Translations under genes and position numbers: made by a program | Shown: positions 9,964 to 21,912 of the stretch, piece after piece | Numbering within the stretch: the stretch's first letter is position 1 | How the letters are laid out: each line of letters begins with the position of its first letter | DNA from: Zygaena filipendulae | Taxonomy: Eukaryota; Arthropoda; Insecta; Lepidoptera; Zygaenidae | Length of the DNA: 64,000 bases | Assembly: GCA_907165275.2 (NCBI GenBank) | Contig: OU015666.1 | Coordinates: forward strand, 2,572,001 to 2,636,000 | Reading direction: 5' to 3' | The notes under the pieces: generated by a model | The model's input: only the letters and a program-made list of their open reading frames with translations | Databases searched by the model: none | Told to the model about the DNA's origin: nothing

Positions 9964-11907
9964 TTAAATTAACGGCATTGACGGTAACGTTTTTTTCCAC
10001 GACACAGATGATAATGATAGCGAAGATAATTTTGACGTTGCTTGCGGGAGGATAGACGCGGACGATGGTGGCTTTGATAATGATGGCCTCGATGATGCTT
10101 GTGAGACAGGTATGGATAATGGTGACTTCGATGATGATAATTTTGACTTTGCGTGTAAGGAAAGTGATTCGGAAGAAGATAACTTTGATGACCGTGATGA
10201 TTTTGAAGTATAAGTTCCTTTTGAAGGGAAGGATGTGGATGGTGATGGCCTCAAAGATACTGACTTTGACGCTGCATGTGAGAGGATAGATGTAGAAGAC
10301 GATGGTCTTGATGATAATGAAAATCTTGACGAAGATGTCGTTTGAGAGAAAGAAGTGGACGATGATGATCTCGACAATGATGATTTTGATGTTTTGTGCC
10401 GGCCACCGGAAGCGGAAGACGAAGATTTTGATGATGATGACGAACTTGACACTGATGATTTTGATTTTATGTGCGAGGGTGCAGATGTAGAGGACGAGGA
10501 TTTTGACGATGATGAGGATCTTGCCGTAGACATGCCTTTTGATGAGAAAGATGTGGATGAGGGTGGCCTCGATGATGATGTATTTGACTTTGGATATGGA
10601 GCGTCGGAAGTGAAAAATGATGACCTTGATGATGATGAAAATCTTGTCGTGGATGTTGCTTGTGAAGGAAAAGATGTGGAAAATAACGGATTTAATGATA
10701 ACTCTAACATTGGTTGGGAGACAGGTGTTGACGATGGTGGCATTGATGATGATGACTTGAATGATGCCTCATGCAAGGGAACAGATGTAATTATATTCTT
10801 ATCAGATGTTACAACTAGATTGGGATATTTCGCAATCACTCTAGCAGGAACTTGGTGTGAAGGACTAAATATCGACTGCCATTTTGATTTCGGTTCGTCA
10901 TTCTCCAAAACCGGTGAAGATGATGTCGGTTCTGGTTTTTTTGAGGTAGATTGCGTCTGAGCCCATTTTCGTTTGCGAACCACAGGTAGCATTAAACTTG
11001 GTAATGCTTGGGTTTGATCTCGCCGAATTTGTGCTGGAAGCGAAGTCGTTGATAACGGCTCTGAAAATAATGCCTTCATAAATTTTGCTCGCCGGGGGTC
11101 GCGCGCGGATAACTGTAGCCATGACGATGGTGGCTTTGATGGCTCTGACGTAAACGCTATTGGGATAAGTCGATAAGGAATTGATGAGGATGACGCTAAA
11201 CAAGATTTCGATTTTTCTAGTGACTCGGTGTTTCGTTTCTGAAGGGAATATTTTTGCTCCGACGGTCTTAACGTCGCTTGCATATGAACTTCCCGAGTTT
11301 TTAGAGGGGCGACTATGCGTGACGGTGATGGCCCTAATTTTGATGTCGTTTGCAGAGGGTTCGATGTAGACGTTGATGGCCTTGACTCTGCTAGCGTTAA
11401 CACATGCGTTTGTGGAGAAATAAATGTAGACGATAACGGCCCTGATGTTGAAGCTGACGATGTAAAACCGCAATTTTGTAGTGCAACCGATGATCCTGCT
11501 GGTGATGAAGTCGCTGAAACTTCCGACGCTGCTGACGAAAGCCCTGACACCTGTTCGCCATGCGCTTCTTCATATTCGCGCACCCTTTGCTTTATATGGA
11601 GAAACTTTTGGTGAACGTAATCAAACAAAGACCGCTGGCTCATTAGTTTATCGTCCGCTATTATATTATTGTGCTCGGTCTCGAGGTTGCTCATCAATTG
11701 AGATTCTGTGGACGGAGACGGAGCTCTTCTTAGCGACGACATGATCTGATTGTAGGTTCGCAAGCTTCCGTTTATTTCATTATAAAGACTCATGTAATAC
11801 GGATGTTCTGAGTCGAGATCTGTTTTATATTGTTCGCACATTGTCGGGTTCATTATTGGACCATATAATTTTGTATAATCCTCGTCTCTGTTCATATTGC
11901 ACTGCAT
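9964..11907 (-). CDS. Alpha2: OCEL-domain protein with Ser-rich tail
   Basis: 647 codons; the translation appears identical to alpha1 over its full length. Domains as in alpha1: OCEL1 at 9-114, linker with RDPRRAKF and RKRKW, Ser-rich tail from about 380. Identity between copies 8.19 kb apart, with only scattered single-base differences in flanking DNA, points to very recent duplication or gene conversion, or to haplotype duplication in an assembly. It lies convergent with beta1 and divergent from beta2. Confidence 0.75.
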   Translation of the reverse strand: MQCNMNRDEDYTKLYGPIMNPTMCEQYKTDLDSEHPYYMSLYNEINGSLRTYNQIMSSLRRAPSPSTESQLMSNLETEHNNIIADDKLMSQRSLFDYVHQKFLHIKQRVREYEEAHGEQVSGLSSAASEVSATSSPAGSSVALQNCGFTSSASTSGPLSSTFISPQTHVLTLAESRPSTSTSNPLQTTSKLGPSPSRIVAPLKTREVHMQATLRPSEQKYSLQKRNTESLEKSKSCLASSSSIPYRLIPIAFTSEPSKPPSSWLQLSARDPRRAKFMKALFSEPLSTTSLPAQIRRDQTQALPSLMLPVVRKRKWAQTQSTSKKPEPTSSSPVLENDEPKSKWQSIFSPSHQVPARVIAKYPNLVVTSDKNIITSVPLHEASFKSSSSMPPSSTPVSQPMLELSLNPLFSTSFPSQATSTTRFSSSSRSSFFTSDAPYPKSNTSSSRPPSSTSFSSKGMSTARSSSSSKSSSSTSAPSHIKSKSSVSSSSSSSKSSSSASGGRHKTSKSSLSRSSSSTSFSQTTSSSRFSLSSRPSSSTSILSHAASKSVSLRPSPSTSFPSKGTYTSKSSRSSKLSSSESLSLHAKSKLSSSKSPLSIPVSQASSRPSLSKPPSSASILPQATSKLSSLSLSSVSWKKTLPSMPLI

Positions 11908-12222
11908 ATTTTGATGATGCTAGTCTTTTCAGTCAATATTAATATTACGATAAGAGTCTGCCTGCTGAAGCAAATATACTGAAGCTCAGTTTGCTTACAC
12001 GCTCTTCGGATCAAACTGATCACCACAGAATGTTGATCAAAGCGGTTTTGCGGTCAAACAGTCACGTATGCCTTTAATTCGTTGTGTCCGCACACAGAAT
12101 GGGTGGTTAGTCAACACAAACAACAAACGTCGGTGACGGATGCCTGTACCAATTTTATAAGATTGTCGTTTGTCGATCGTATAATTTTCACTTAATGTGT
12201 CACTGAGCTTAAAAATGCGTCG

Positions 12223-12444
12223 TTACATTCGAAAGTCAAAAGTGAACTGAAGACTATGGCGAAAATGGGGAAGTATTTATATTTGACTGCATGCCACCCA
12301 GGCAGGCGATGCAGGTAGGTACACTAAAAAATTGTACGAGTGTAGACACAAAAGAACAATAGATTTCTTATCTATTTAGATAAGGATATTCTCCAATACT
12401 TCTAGTATATTGATATTTCTCTCAGTTCGATATATTTCTTATCT
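12223..12444 (-). promoter_or_regulatory. Alpha2 core promoter, GATA sites and start-stop uORF
   Basis: Same arrangement as alpha1 shifted by 8192 bp: TATAAATA on the minus strand at 12274-12281, TCAGTT initiator with +1 at 12248, ATG-TAA at 12223-12228, GATA-type sites upstream (up to 12444). Confidence 0.6.
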
Positions 12445-13627
12445 CTAACACTTACTGTACATTTGAATACTATAGAACAGCCAGAATGTTAATTTTTTTT
12501 TTTATGTGTTCGATATGTCCAAATAAGGACAAAAATAATATAAAATAAAGCAGGCAGCCAGTCCAGAAGATTATATTAGATTTAAATTGATTGAGTTTCT
12601 TTTTATAGCAAAAAATGTACTTGATCCCTAGACACTTTTGATGTGTGTATAAACTATACTTGAATATTTAAATATAAGTATATTAGTAGATAGTAGTAGT
12701 ATAAGTTGTTTTCCGTTGATGTGACAAAAATGCTGTAAAATAAAAATCTCGAACTGAATTTTTACTTTTATACGTGCATACATACGTATAAATGCCAATG
12801 CAGGTTTGTTTGCTTCTTTATGACGATATCACGCTTTAACGGCTCAAACGATCATCATCATTTCGGACATACGTTGTCAGGAAATAGGGTACTTTTTATC
12901 TCGGAATTTTCGTTTGAACTCAGTAATTAAACCCCAGGTTACAACTAGCCACGTAGGTAGATATACCTAATTATGTTTATCAGTATTGCGAAATAATACT
13001 AAGCCAATTTTGGTGATGCTGAATGGAAAAATGTTTCCTTGGAATATTTTATTCTAACTCGTATGTTAAACCTACACACATTCACGGTCTTAGACGCATA
13101 CGTAGTATAGCATAGGTATATACACGTGAGGCTTAATATGTTCTTGACTTTCTTCTTATCTTGTTTAGACTATGTATGATACTTTACACCCTTGAAACAT
13201 CGGTTGAAACATGGATCGATTACTTTTGATTAATTTTACTGTTCACGGATTTTTCTAAACCACACAATAGTTTCTTGCCAGGTTGGTATTTATTAATCCA
13301 ATGGTGTGGAGTAAATTTAAAATTGCGTACTTACCATTTTTAGTACTGGTAATATGTATCTATTTATTTTGATTTAAAAACTGATAATTCAAAAATTATT
13401 AAATTAAGGTATTGAGTAAAACTAACGCAAAAGTATCTACCAAGTTTTATTTCAATTTAAATCTATTTCAAAGTTCTCCCATTAATCCCGTTCATATCAT
13501 CAGCGTCGGTCATCACGCCGAGTAATTTTAAATTATTTTTGTCCTTATTTGGACATATCAAACACATAAAAAAAAAAAAATCACATTCTGGCTGTTCAAT
13601 AGTATTCAAATGTACAGGAAGTGTTAG

Positions 13628-13849
13628 AGATAAGAAATATATCGAGCTAAGAGAAATATCAATATTCTAGAAGTACTGGAGAATATCCTTATCTAAATAG
13701 ATAAGAAATCTATCGTTCTTTTGTGTCTACACTCGTTCAATTTTTTTGTGTACCTATCTGCCTCGCCTGCCTGGGTGGTATGCGGTCAAATATAAATACT
13801 TCCCAATTTTCGCCATAGTGTTCAGTTCACTTTTGACTTTCGAATGTAG
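13628..13849 (+). promoter_or_regulatory. Beta2 core promoter, GATA sites and start-stop uORF
   Basis: AGATAAG at 13628-13634, inverted GATA pair 60 nt further on, TATAAATA at 13791-13798, TCAGTT with +1 at 13824. The minimal uORF at 13844-13849 reads ATG-TAG where all other copies read ATG-TAA, so the stop is kept despite a substitution. Confidence 0.6.
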
Positions 13850-14166
13850 CGACGCATTTTTAAGCTCTGTGACACATTAAAAGTGAAAATTATACGATCG
13901 ACGAACGATAATCTTATAAAATTGGTACCAGCATCCGTCACCGACGTTTGTTGTTTGTGTTGACTAACCACCCATTCTGTGTGCGGACACAACGAATTAA
14001 AGGCATACGTGACTGTTTGACCGCAAAACCGCTTTGATCAACATTCTGTGGTGATCAGTTTGATCCGAAGAGCGTGTAAGCAAACTGAGTTTCAGTATAT
14101 TTGCTTCAGCAGGCAGACTCTTATCGTAATATTAATATTAACTGAAACGACTAGCATCATCAAAAT

Positions 14167-15717
14167 ATGCAGTGCAATATCAACAGAGACGAGGATTATA
14201 CAAAATTATATGGTCCAATAATGAACCCGACAATGTGCGAACAATATAAAACAGATCTCGACTCAGAACATCCGTATTACATGAGTCTTTATAATGAAAT
14301 AAACGCAAGCTTGCGAACCTACAATCAGATCATGTCATCGCTAAGAAGAGCTCCGTCTCCGTCCACAGAATCTCAATTGATGAGCAACCTCGAGACCGAG
14401 CACAATAATATAATAGCGGACGATAAACTAATGAGCCAGCGGTCTTTGTTTGATTACGTTCACCAAAAGTTTCTCCATATAAAGCAAAGGGTGCGCGAAT
14501 ATGAAGAAGCGCATGGCGAACAGGTGTCAGGGCTTTCGTCAGCAGCGTCGGGAATTTCAGCGACTTCATCAGCAGCAGGATCATCGGTTGCACTACAAAA
14601 ATGCGGTTTTCCATCGTCAGCATCAACATCAGGGCCGTTATCGTCTACATTTATTTCTCTACAAACTTATAATGCCCCGTCAACGTCTACATCGATCCCT
14701 CTACAAACGAAATCAAAATTAGGGCCATTACCGTCGCGCACAGTTGTCCCTCTTAAAACTCAGGGAGTTCATACGCTGGCGACGTCAAGACCGTCAGAGC
14801 AAAAATATTTCCTTCAGGGACGGAACACCGAGTCGCAAGTGAAATCGAAATCTTGTTTAGCGTCATCCTCATCAATTCCTTATCGGCTTATTCCAATAAC
14901 GTTCACGTTAGAGCCATCAAAGGCACCATCGTCATGGCTACAGTTATCCGCGCGTGATCCCCGGCGGGCAAAATTTACAAAGGCATTATCTTCAGAGCCG
15001 CTATCATGTACTTCGTTTCCAACACAAATTCGGCGAGGTCGACCTCAAGCACAACCAAGTTTAGTGATACCTGTGGTTCGCAAACGAAAATGGGCTCAGA
15101 TGCAGTCCACATCAAAAGTACCAGAAACGACATCATCTTCAACGATTTTGGAGACTGCCGAATCGAAACCAAAACGGCAATTTGCACCGCAAAACAGTAA
15201 GAGCTCCTTGACGCAATCAACAAAACTGTCGTCGACGATATCTGTCCTCCGCGCAACTTTGGACGTTGCGCTACCCGAACCAACAAAATCGGCATTGGTA
15301 TCTAGAAAAGAATATCATTATGAGGAACTCAATAAGCCGTCTGAACCGGAGGACTTTGAAGCCATTTATAGATATATTTCTAACGATAAGACCGAAAAAA
15401 TGTTCAAAAAAGCGTTCAGCATCGTATATAACGAAAACTATTTGCCGCTGCGCCAAAAGTTGGAACATACCCTAAAAGAGTACCACAGCGCTGATGAAAA
15501 GTATCGCGTTCAGAAATCTACCCAACCTCGCGATGCCATTCAATTGGAAAGAGCGAGGGCGTATCGGAAGATTATTTCGCATCGTTTGCTCAATGATAAA
15601 TTTTATAAGGACGATCGCGCTCGGTACAATTATTACTATCGAAAGCTCATGTTCATAAAAGATCGGTTGAATGAGTATGCGACACTGAAAACGCGCAACC
15701 GTTTGGGTATAAAGTGA
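14167..15717 (+). CDS. Beta2: double-OCEL-domain protein
   Basis: Intact 516-aa intronless gene. OCEL1 spans about 9-114. The linker (115-382) is rich in Ser, Thr and Pro and contains RDPRRAKF (263-270) and RKRKW (305-309), a likely nuclear localisation signal. OCEL2 spans about 394-506 (PEDFEAIY, then F-K-K-A-F-S-I-V-Y-N-E-N-Y near 31-43 of the domain, and YNYYYRKLMFIKDRLNEY at its end), matching the same helical pattern as OCEL1 (YKxxFxxEYxxY ... YLHxKLxHIKxxIxEY in ELL). Two OCEL domains in one short protein without the ELL N-terminal region is unusual. An in-frame TAG just upstream of MQCN fixes the start. Likely poly(A) signal AATAAA near 15856. Function unknown; by ELL analogy it may bind transcription partners (inference). 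Confidence 0.8.
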   Translation: MQCNINRDEDYTKLYGPIMNPTMCEQYKTDLDSEHPYYMSLYNEINASLRTYNQIMSSLRRAPSPSTESQLMSNLETEHNNIIADDKLMSQRSLFDYVHQKFLHIKQRVREYEEAHGEQVSGLSSAASGISATSSAAGSSVALQKCGFPSSASTSGPLSSTFISLQTYNAPSTSTSIPLQTKSKLGPLPSRTVVPLKTQGVHTLATSRPSEQKYFLQGRNTESQVKSKSCLASSSSIPYRLIPITFTLEPSKAPSSWLQLSARDPRRAKFTKALSSEPLSCTSFPTQIRRGRPQAQPSLVIPVVRKRKWAQMQSTSKVPETTSSSTILETAESKPKRQFAPQNSKSSLTQSTKLSSTISVLRATLDVALPEPTKSALVSRKEYHYEELNKPSEPEDFEAIYRYISNDKTEKMFKKAFSIVYNENYLPLRQKLEHTLKEYHSADEKYRVQKSTQPRDAIQLERARAYRKIISHRLLNDKFYKDDRARYNYYYRKLMFIKDRLNEYATLKTRNRLGIK

Positions 15718-17865
15718 GAGTACGTGAAAATCAAAGCTTCAGTAGCCCTTAGAAAGTTAGTAAAGTACATGTCATTGAAATTGTCGGTCTGTCGCTATTC
15801 CGAATATTTAAGTACTGCAAGATACAAATGGGATAGAGATTATAGGTAAATCTAATAAATAAATAACATTTAAAACCTTTACATAATTTTCATTTTTCCC
15901 CATAGTATCTGAATAAATTACACTGATTATTTTTTGTTTATAATAAATGTGAAATGAAACTTATTATCAAATTAATGTATTCCCTGAACGACTATAATAT
16001 GTATATAAATAATACTTGAATATTATTAGTAGATTCTAAGATTATAATATAAGTTGTTATCCGTTGATGTGACAAAAAATGTTGTATCTAAAATAAAAGT
16101 TACGTGTAAAATTATACCAAATAAATCATGATAATAATTATGATTGTTTTTTTTTCGTCTCTTCAAGAATGTAAACTTAAGTCTACGGTAGTTTCTTGTT
16201 CAATCAAAAATATATGAAAAATTAAAGTAAAAACTCAAACTTAAACTTAAACTCAATCACGCAGAAACGGTTGAACGGATTTAGATGAAATTTGGCATGC
16301 ATTTAGCCTTTGACATGGTAAAGAACATAGGCTACCTTTTATCTAAGAATTCCCGTGGGATCTCCGAAATTAATGCGGGTGAAATAGAATTAATTATTGC
16401 ACACTACACGTTGTTAGAGGTACAGAAAAGGACATAGGGTACTTTTTATCTTGGAATTCCCGCGGGATCTCCGACATTAACGTGGGTGAAACCACGGGGC
16501 ACAGCAGCTAGTTAAGAATAAATTATTACTAATTACTGTCATTAGTAATCATTAATAAATTACTAATCATTTAATACCTACCTAATAATAAATATAATTA
16601 ACATTTCAGACTTACAACTTACAACTGCAGACTATTTAGCTATTCAGGGTGGTATGCGTCTGTTGGAAATCGGGGCTCGCTGACCTGTATTTTTATGACA
16701 CTGGTCTACTTTTAAATGAGATGCAGATCACCACTAGGTTAGGTTAAGTTGTACTAAATGGGGCCTGGGACAGAAGAGAATATTATTATATTGTCATCCG
16801 ACAGGAAAAGCACTTCCGTACTTCATAATTCGCAAAGAAGTTAAGGGATTACTTCACCCTTTAATGGGATCGGTCTACTGCTGTCAGTCATGGTCAACTT
16901 CAGAGCAGAGTGTGGTGGCAGTCCAATGAGATCAAAAGATAATAATGTTTTCCTAAGTAAATTTTCATAACTATGGTGTCACGAGTGCATATTGCATAGT
17001 GATTAATCGTTAGCTTAACTTCGCCCAATACTTTCAAAAAAGTGCATTAAAACAAATAAGAAGTCTGATGTTTATCTGTTAACGTTAGGTACTCGCATAT
17101 CGAGACTGATTGAACTGCAAAGCTCAAATAAAATATTAGTAGGTACCATGAAATCGATAACCGGGGTAATAAAAAACAAGTGAAAAAAGATAACATGTTT
17201 TATTTAATTTATACATGATAATATGAAAGTTCAAATTTATTTACAATAATGTTAAGATACAAAATTTATCACCACTGAATAAACTACTAAACACGGTCTC
17301 AAAAACTTTTGAAAGCAGCTTGTCCATAAAATAAGGTGTAACTAAAACTTTGTTAAAGTTCGTAAGGAATTATACGATGTAAAAATGAGAAGATGTTTTG
17401 ATGGATGTGACTCAATCACACATAAACGGTTTAGCAAAATTGTGTTTTAGATTAAACAAGCACACACACACACACACAATACACATACTTTTTATCCCCT
17501 AAATCTTAAAAATATAGTAGCAAAACAATTATATCAAATACAATAAAATCTGGACCCAATGAAATTATCTAAATTATACAAACTCAGTTAGAAATATCCA
17601 CTTCGCGCATCTATAAAACAACATCATGTATATTATAATAATATCATACATTAGCAATCTTACAGATACCCGCTGGATATTGGATGTGACGTGTTAATGT
17701 CGAACGCTTCGTCGATTACGGGGGGCATTCTTTGAAGCTCTTGACGGTGATAGTGTTTCAAGCTTAGAAGTTGATTGCGACCGATCCCTCCATTTTCACC
17801 TACTACCCACTGACCCTTGAACTTGCTGCACAAGTTTGAGCAGTGATTGGTAACGCAGATGAAAA

Positions 17866-19764
17866 TTAAATTAACGGCATTGACGGTAACGTTTTTTGCC
17901 ACGACACAGATGATAATGATAGCGAAGATAATTTTGACGTGGCTTGCGGGAGGATAGACGCGGACGATGGTGGCTTTGATAATGATGGCCTCGATGATGC
18001 TTGTGAGACAGGTTTGGATAATGGTGACTTCGATGATGATAATTTTGACTTTTCGTGTAAGGAAAGTGATTCGGAAGAAGATAACTTTGATGACCGTGAT
18101 GATTTTGACGTATAAGTTCCTTTTGAAGGGAAGGATGTGGATGGTGGTGGCCTCGATGATACTGACTTTGACGCTGCATGTGCGTGGATAGATGTAGAAG
18201 ACGATGGTCTTGCTGATAATGAAAATCTTGACGAAGACGTTGTTTGAGAGAAAGAAGTGGACGATGATGGTCTCGACAATGATGATTTTGATGTTTTGTG
18301 CCGACCACCGGAAGCGGAAGACGAAGATTTTGATGATGATGATGTACTTGACACTGATGATTTTGATTTTATGTGCGAGGGTGCAGATGTAGATGACGAT
18401 GATTTTGACGATGATGAGGATCTTGCCGTAGACATGCCTTTTGATGAGAAAGATGTGGATGAAGGCGGCCTCGATGATGATGTATTTGACTTTGGATATG
18501 GAGCGTCGGAAGTGAAAAATGATGACCTTGATGATGATGAAAATCTTGTCGTGGATGTTGCTTGTGAAGGAAAAGATGTGGAAAATAACGGATTTAATGA
18601 TAACTCTAACATTGGTTGGGAGACAGGTGTTGACGATGGTGGCATTGATGATGATGACTTGGGATATTTCGCAATCACTCTAGCAGGAACTTGGTGTGAA
18701 GGACTAAATATCGACTGCCATTTTGATTTCGGTTCTTCATTCTCCAAAACCGTTGAAGATGATGTCAGTTCTGGTTTTTTTGAGGTAGATTGCGTCTGAG
18801 CCCATTTTCGTTTGCGAACCACAGGTAGCATTAAACTTGGTAATGCTTGGGTTTGATCTCGTCGAATTTGTGCTGGAAGCGAAGTCGTTGATAGCGGCTC
18901 TGAAAATAATGCCTTCATAAATTTTGCTCGCCGGGGGTCGCGCGCGGATAACTGTAGCCATGACGATGGTGGCTTTGATGGCTCTGACGTAAACGTTATT
19001 GGGATAAGTCGATAAGGAATTGATGAGGATGACGCTAAACAAGATTTCGATTTTTCTAGTGACTCGGTGTTTCGTTTCTGAAGGGAATATTTTTGCTCCG
19101 ACGGTCTTAACGTCGCTTGCATATGAACTTCCCGAGTTTTTAGAGGGGCGACTATGCGTGACGGTGATGGCCCTAATTTTGATGTCGTTTGCAGAGGGTT
19201 CGATGTAGACGTTGATGGCCTTGACACTGCTGGTGGTAACACATGCGACGGGGCATTATGATACGTTTGTGGAGAAATAAATGTAGACGATAACGGCCCT
19301 GATGTTGATGCTGATGATGTAAAACCGCAATTTTGTAGTGCAACCGATGATCCTGCTGCTGATGAAGTCGCTGAAACTTCCGACACTGCTGACGAAAGCC
19401 CTGACACCTGTTCGCCATGCGCTTCTTCATATTCGCGCACCCTTTGCTTTATATGGAGAAACTTTTGGTGAACGTAATCAAACAAAGACCGCTGGCTCAT
19501 TAGTTTATCGTCCGCTATTATATTATTGTGCTCGGTCTCAAGGTTGCTCATCAATTGAGATTCTGTGGACGGAGACGGAGCTCTTCTTAGCGATGACATG
19601 ATCTGATTGTAGGTTCGCAAGCTTGCGTTTATTTCATTATAAAGACTCATGTAATACGGATGTTCTGAGTCGAGATCTGTTTTATATTGTTCGCACATTG
19701 TCGGGTTCATTATTGGACCATATAATTTTGTATAATCCTCGTCTCTGTTAATATTGCACTGCAT
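17866..19764 (-). CDS. Alpha3: OCEL-domain protein with Ser-rich tail
   Basis: 632 codons. OCEL1 at 9-114 and RKRKW are conserved. Compared with alpha1/2 it has several extra residues in the first linker (YHNAPSHVLPPAV region) and lacks about 22 residues after ARVIAKYP, so the indels alternate between copies. The tail has the same Ser-rich blocks and the frame is open throughout. Its divergent partner beta3 has been lost (see 22284-22352). Confidence 0.75.
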   Translation of the reverse strand: MQCNINRDEDYTKLYGPIMNPTMCEQYKTDLDSEHPYYMSLYNEINASLRTYNQIMSSLRRAPSPSTESQLMSNLETEHNNIIADDKLMSQRSLFDYVHQKFLHIKQRVREYEEAHGEQVSGLSSAVSEVSATSSAAGSSVALQNCGFTSSASTSGPLSSTFISPQTYHNAPSHVLPPAVSRPSTSTSNPLQTTSKLGPSPSRIVAPLKTREVHMQATLRPSEQKYSLQKRNTESLEKSKSCLASSSSIPYRLIPITFTSEPSKPPSSWLQLSARDPRRAKFMKALFSEPLSTTSLPAQIRRDQTQALPSLMLPVVRKRKWAQTQSTSKKPELTSSSTVLENEEPKSKWQSIFSPSHQVPARVIAKYPKSSSSMPPSSTPVSQPMLELSLNPLFSTSFPSQATSTTRFSSSSRSSFFTSDAPYPKSNTSSSRPPSSTSFSSKGMSTARSSSSSKSSSSTSAPSHIKSKSSVSSTSSSSKSSSSASGGRHKTSKSSLSRPSSSTSFSQTTSSSRFSLSARPSSSTSIHAHAASKSVSSRPPPSTSFPSKGTYTSKSSRSSKLSSSESLSLHEKSKLSSSKSPLSKPVSQASSRPSLSKPPSSASILPQATSKLSSLSLSSVSWQKTLPSMPLI

Positions 19765-20081
19765 ATTTTGATGATGGTAGTCGTTTCAGTCAATATTAAT
19801 ATTACGATAAGAGTCTGCTTGCTGAAGCAAATATACTGAAGCTCAGTTTGCTTACACGCTCTTCGGATCAAACTGATCATCACAGAATGTTGATCAAAGC
19901 GGTTTTGCGATCAAACAGTCACGTATGCCTTTAATTCGTTGTGTCCGCACACAGAATGGGTGGTTAGTCAACACAAACAACAACCGTCGGTGACGGATGC
20001 TGGTACCAATTTTATAAGATTGTCGTTTGTCGATCGTATAATTTTCACTTTTAATGGGTCACAGAGCTTAAAAATGCGTCG

Positions 20082-20292
20082 TTACATTCGAAAGTCAAAA
20101 GTGAACTGAAGACTATGGCGAAAATTGGGAAGTATTTATATTTGACCGCACAGGCGATGCAGGTAGGTACACAAAAAAATTGCAAGAGTGTAGACACAAA
20201 GGAACAATAGATTTCTTATCTATTTAGATAAGGATATTCTCCAATACTTCTAGTATATTGATATTTCTCTCAGTTTGATATATTTCTTATCT
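20082..20292 (-). promoter_or_regulatory. Alpha3 core promoter, GATA sites and start-stop uORF
   Basis: Minus strand: AGATAAG at 20286-20292; inverted pair 20215-20232; TATAAATA 20133-20140; TCAGTT with +1 at 20107; ATG-TAA 20082-20087. A small deletion removes part of the CCTGCCTGGG motif just upstream of the TATA box that other copies keep. Confidence 0.55.
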
Positions 20293-20374
20293 CTAATACT
20301 TTCTGTAAATTTGAATACTATTGAACAGCCAGAATGTGAATGTGTTTTTTTTTATGTGTTCGATATGTCCAAAT

Positions 20375-21912
20375 CTCAGACGAAACAAAAACTCAAGACG
20401 GAGCGCTGTCAACAACAAAGTGAAGCCCGTATCGTAAACATGTGAGCATTTAGTGAGTGTTGCCGTGCAGTGAAAACTTATTACCCAAAATTGTTAAGTT
20501 CTAGAAAGATGAATGGATAAGTAAATAGATAAGTTAGTATTTTTTTAAGTTGTATACCTCGGTTGTATATTCGAGAACCTTAAAAATATAGGTTTCGAAT
20601 TTATGATAAAACATGGAAAATAAAAATTAACGCCTATTTACACTTACATTAATTTTATGAATATTAAATTTTTTTACAAAATAATTAAAACCGACTTCCA
20701 AAAAACACATAACTAAAAAGCTAAAAATAACAAAATACCGATTTAATCCAACAGACCAACAACGTAATACCTACTATTATTGGTTTGTGCTACCACTTTT
20801 CGATTAGGTAGGTATTATTGTCTGTTGGATCTGTTGTCTGTTAAATCGGTATTTTGATATTTTAAGCTTTTTAGTTTTGTGTTTTTTTGTTAAAAATTTG
20901 TTAATTTCTTGCTTTTAAGTGAGACGGTTTGTAATTTATCTAAGTTACAATAGCCTGATGTTTTAACTACTCATCATCTTTTACAAAATATTGCTCTTCT
21001 CGATGCAGGGACGTTAATTTTTGAGGAGTTCTCCTGGTACATCACACTCAGTTCCACTTTGCCATATACGTTGTGAGTTGTGACGAGCATAAATTATTTA
21101 GGAACCATTTAAAATTAACGAATCGGAACTCGTGAAATACCTATTATTGAGTAGTCCCGATGATCATCTGTGGTCTTCATAATCAGTTCCACTTCTTCAA
21201 ATTTTGCTTTCCGAAAGCAAATGAACGATTTACTATAAAAAATACTGAAATCGGTATAGGTGTGATTATTATTTTTGAAGAGTTCCCTCGATTTCTCCAA
21301 GATCCCATCATCAGATCCCGATTTGGTGGCAATGGGACCTAATTGAGAGTAAACCCTTTCAAACAAAAAAAGAATTTTCGAAATTGGTCCAACCGTCTTC
21401 GAGTAATCGGTGAACCTACATAAAAAAAAAAAACATACATACAATCGAATGCATAACCTCCTGCTTTTTGAAAGTCGGTTAAAAACTTAAAATCGAAATA
21501 GGTAAATGAACGTGTTACATTACGTTCCAGGTCACATTAACTTACCCATAAAATGGGGACTATTGTGACGCTCACTAGTAGCAACACTTGTGGAAGTTGT
21601 GGAGGATTTGTGTTCCAAGTTGTCATAAATTAATAAAATTGATATTTTATTAAAAATGTGGTTCTATCCTGCTTTTTATTTTTCGAAGATTGATTTTTAC
21701 ACCCTCTCACTACAAAATTCGGCATTTTTTCTATAAAAAATAGAAATTATTACAGCGTGACACTCCGCGCGTCGGAATAGCGTGACTGACAAGGTAAGGC
21801 GTAGTTTTGTTATATGTGTGTGCGTGTAACTGCATGTACACGCCGAGGCGTAGTTTTACGGCTTCACTTCTTTGTTCACAGCGCTCCGTCTTGAGTTTTT
21901 ATTTCGTCTGAG
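20375..21912. mobile_element. Non-autonomous TIR DNA transposon with 8-bp target duplication
   Basis: The 1538-bp insert splits the spacer of unit 3. Its ends are inverted repeats of about 35 bp starting CTCAGACGAAA and containing ACTCAAGACGGAGC, with about one mismatch. The spacer octamer GTCCAAAT is duplicated exactly on both sides (20367-20374 and 21913-21920), and uninterrupted spacers elsewhere (for example 39253-39260) have it once. An 8-bp duplication is typical of hAT and P superfamilies, but I do not recognise the ends. No transposase is seen; the 109-aa minus frame near 21115 belongs to a nested repeat. Confidence 0.8.
20686..21483. mobile_element. Nested inverted-end repeat
   Basis: Inside the larger TIR element. 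The left end AACCGACTTCCAAAAA is matched in reverse at the right end (TTTTTGAAAGTCGGTT near 21466). The interior (from about 20880) is related to the repeat at 23467-24230. Ends of this type are common in lepidopteran repeats (recalled, not checked). Confidence 0.5.

Larger units (their letters stand above)
8193..16102. repeat. Tandem unit 2 of the OCEL palindromic array
   Basis: Length 7910 bp; the difference from unit 1 is essentially the insert in beta1. It contains alpha2 (minus), loop (about 12544-13529), beta2 (plus) and 3' flanks. Between beta2 and alpha3 the convergent 3' flanks hold no gene. Both genes of this unit are intact, so it is the best reference unit. 8193-9757 is the alpha2 3' flank and repeats the content of 1-1565. 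Confidence 0.9.
16103..20374. repeat. Tandem unit 3 (broken) of the OCEL array
   Basis: Begins like units 1 and 2 at 16103 and carries the alpha3 3' flank (no gene; interspersed repeat about 16255-16512 and CA microsatellite), alpha3 and its promoter. The spacer is cut at 20375 by a TIR element. The spacer resumes at 21913, but no beta gene follows. Confidence 0.85.
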
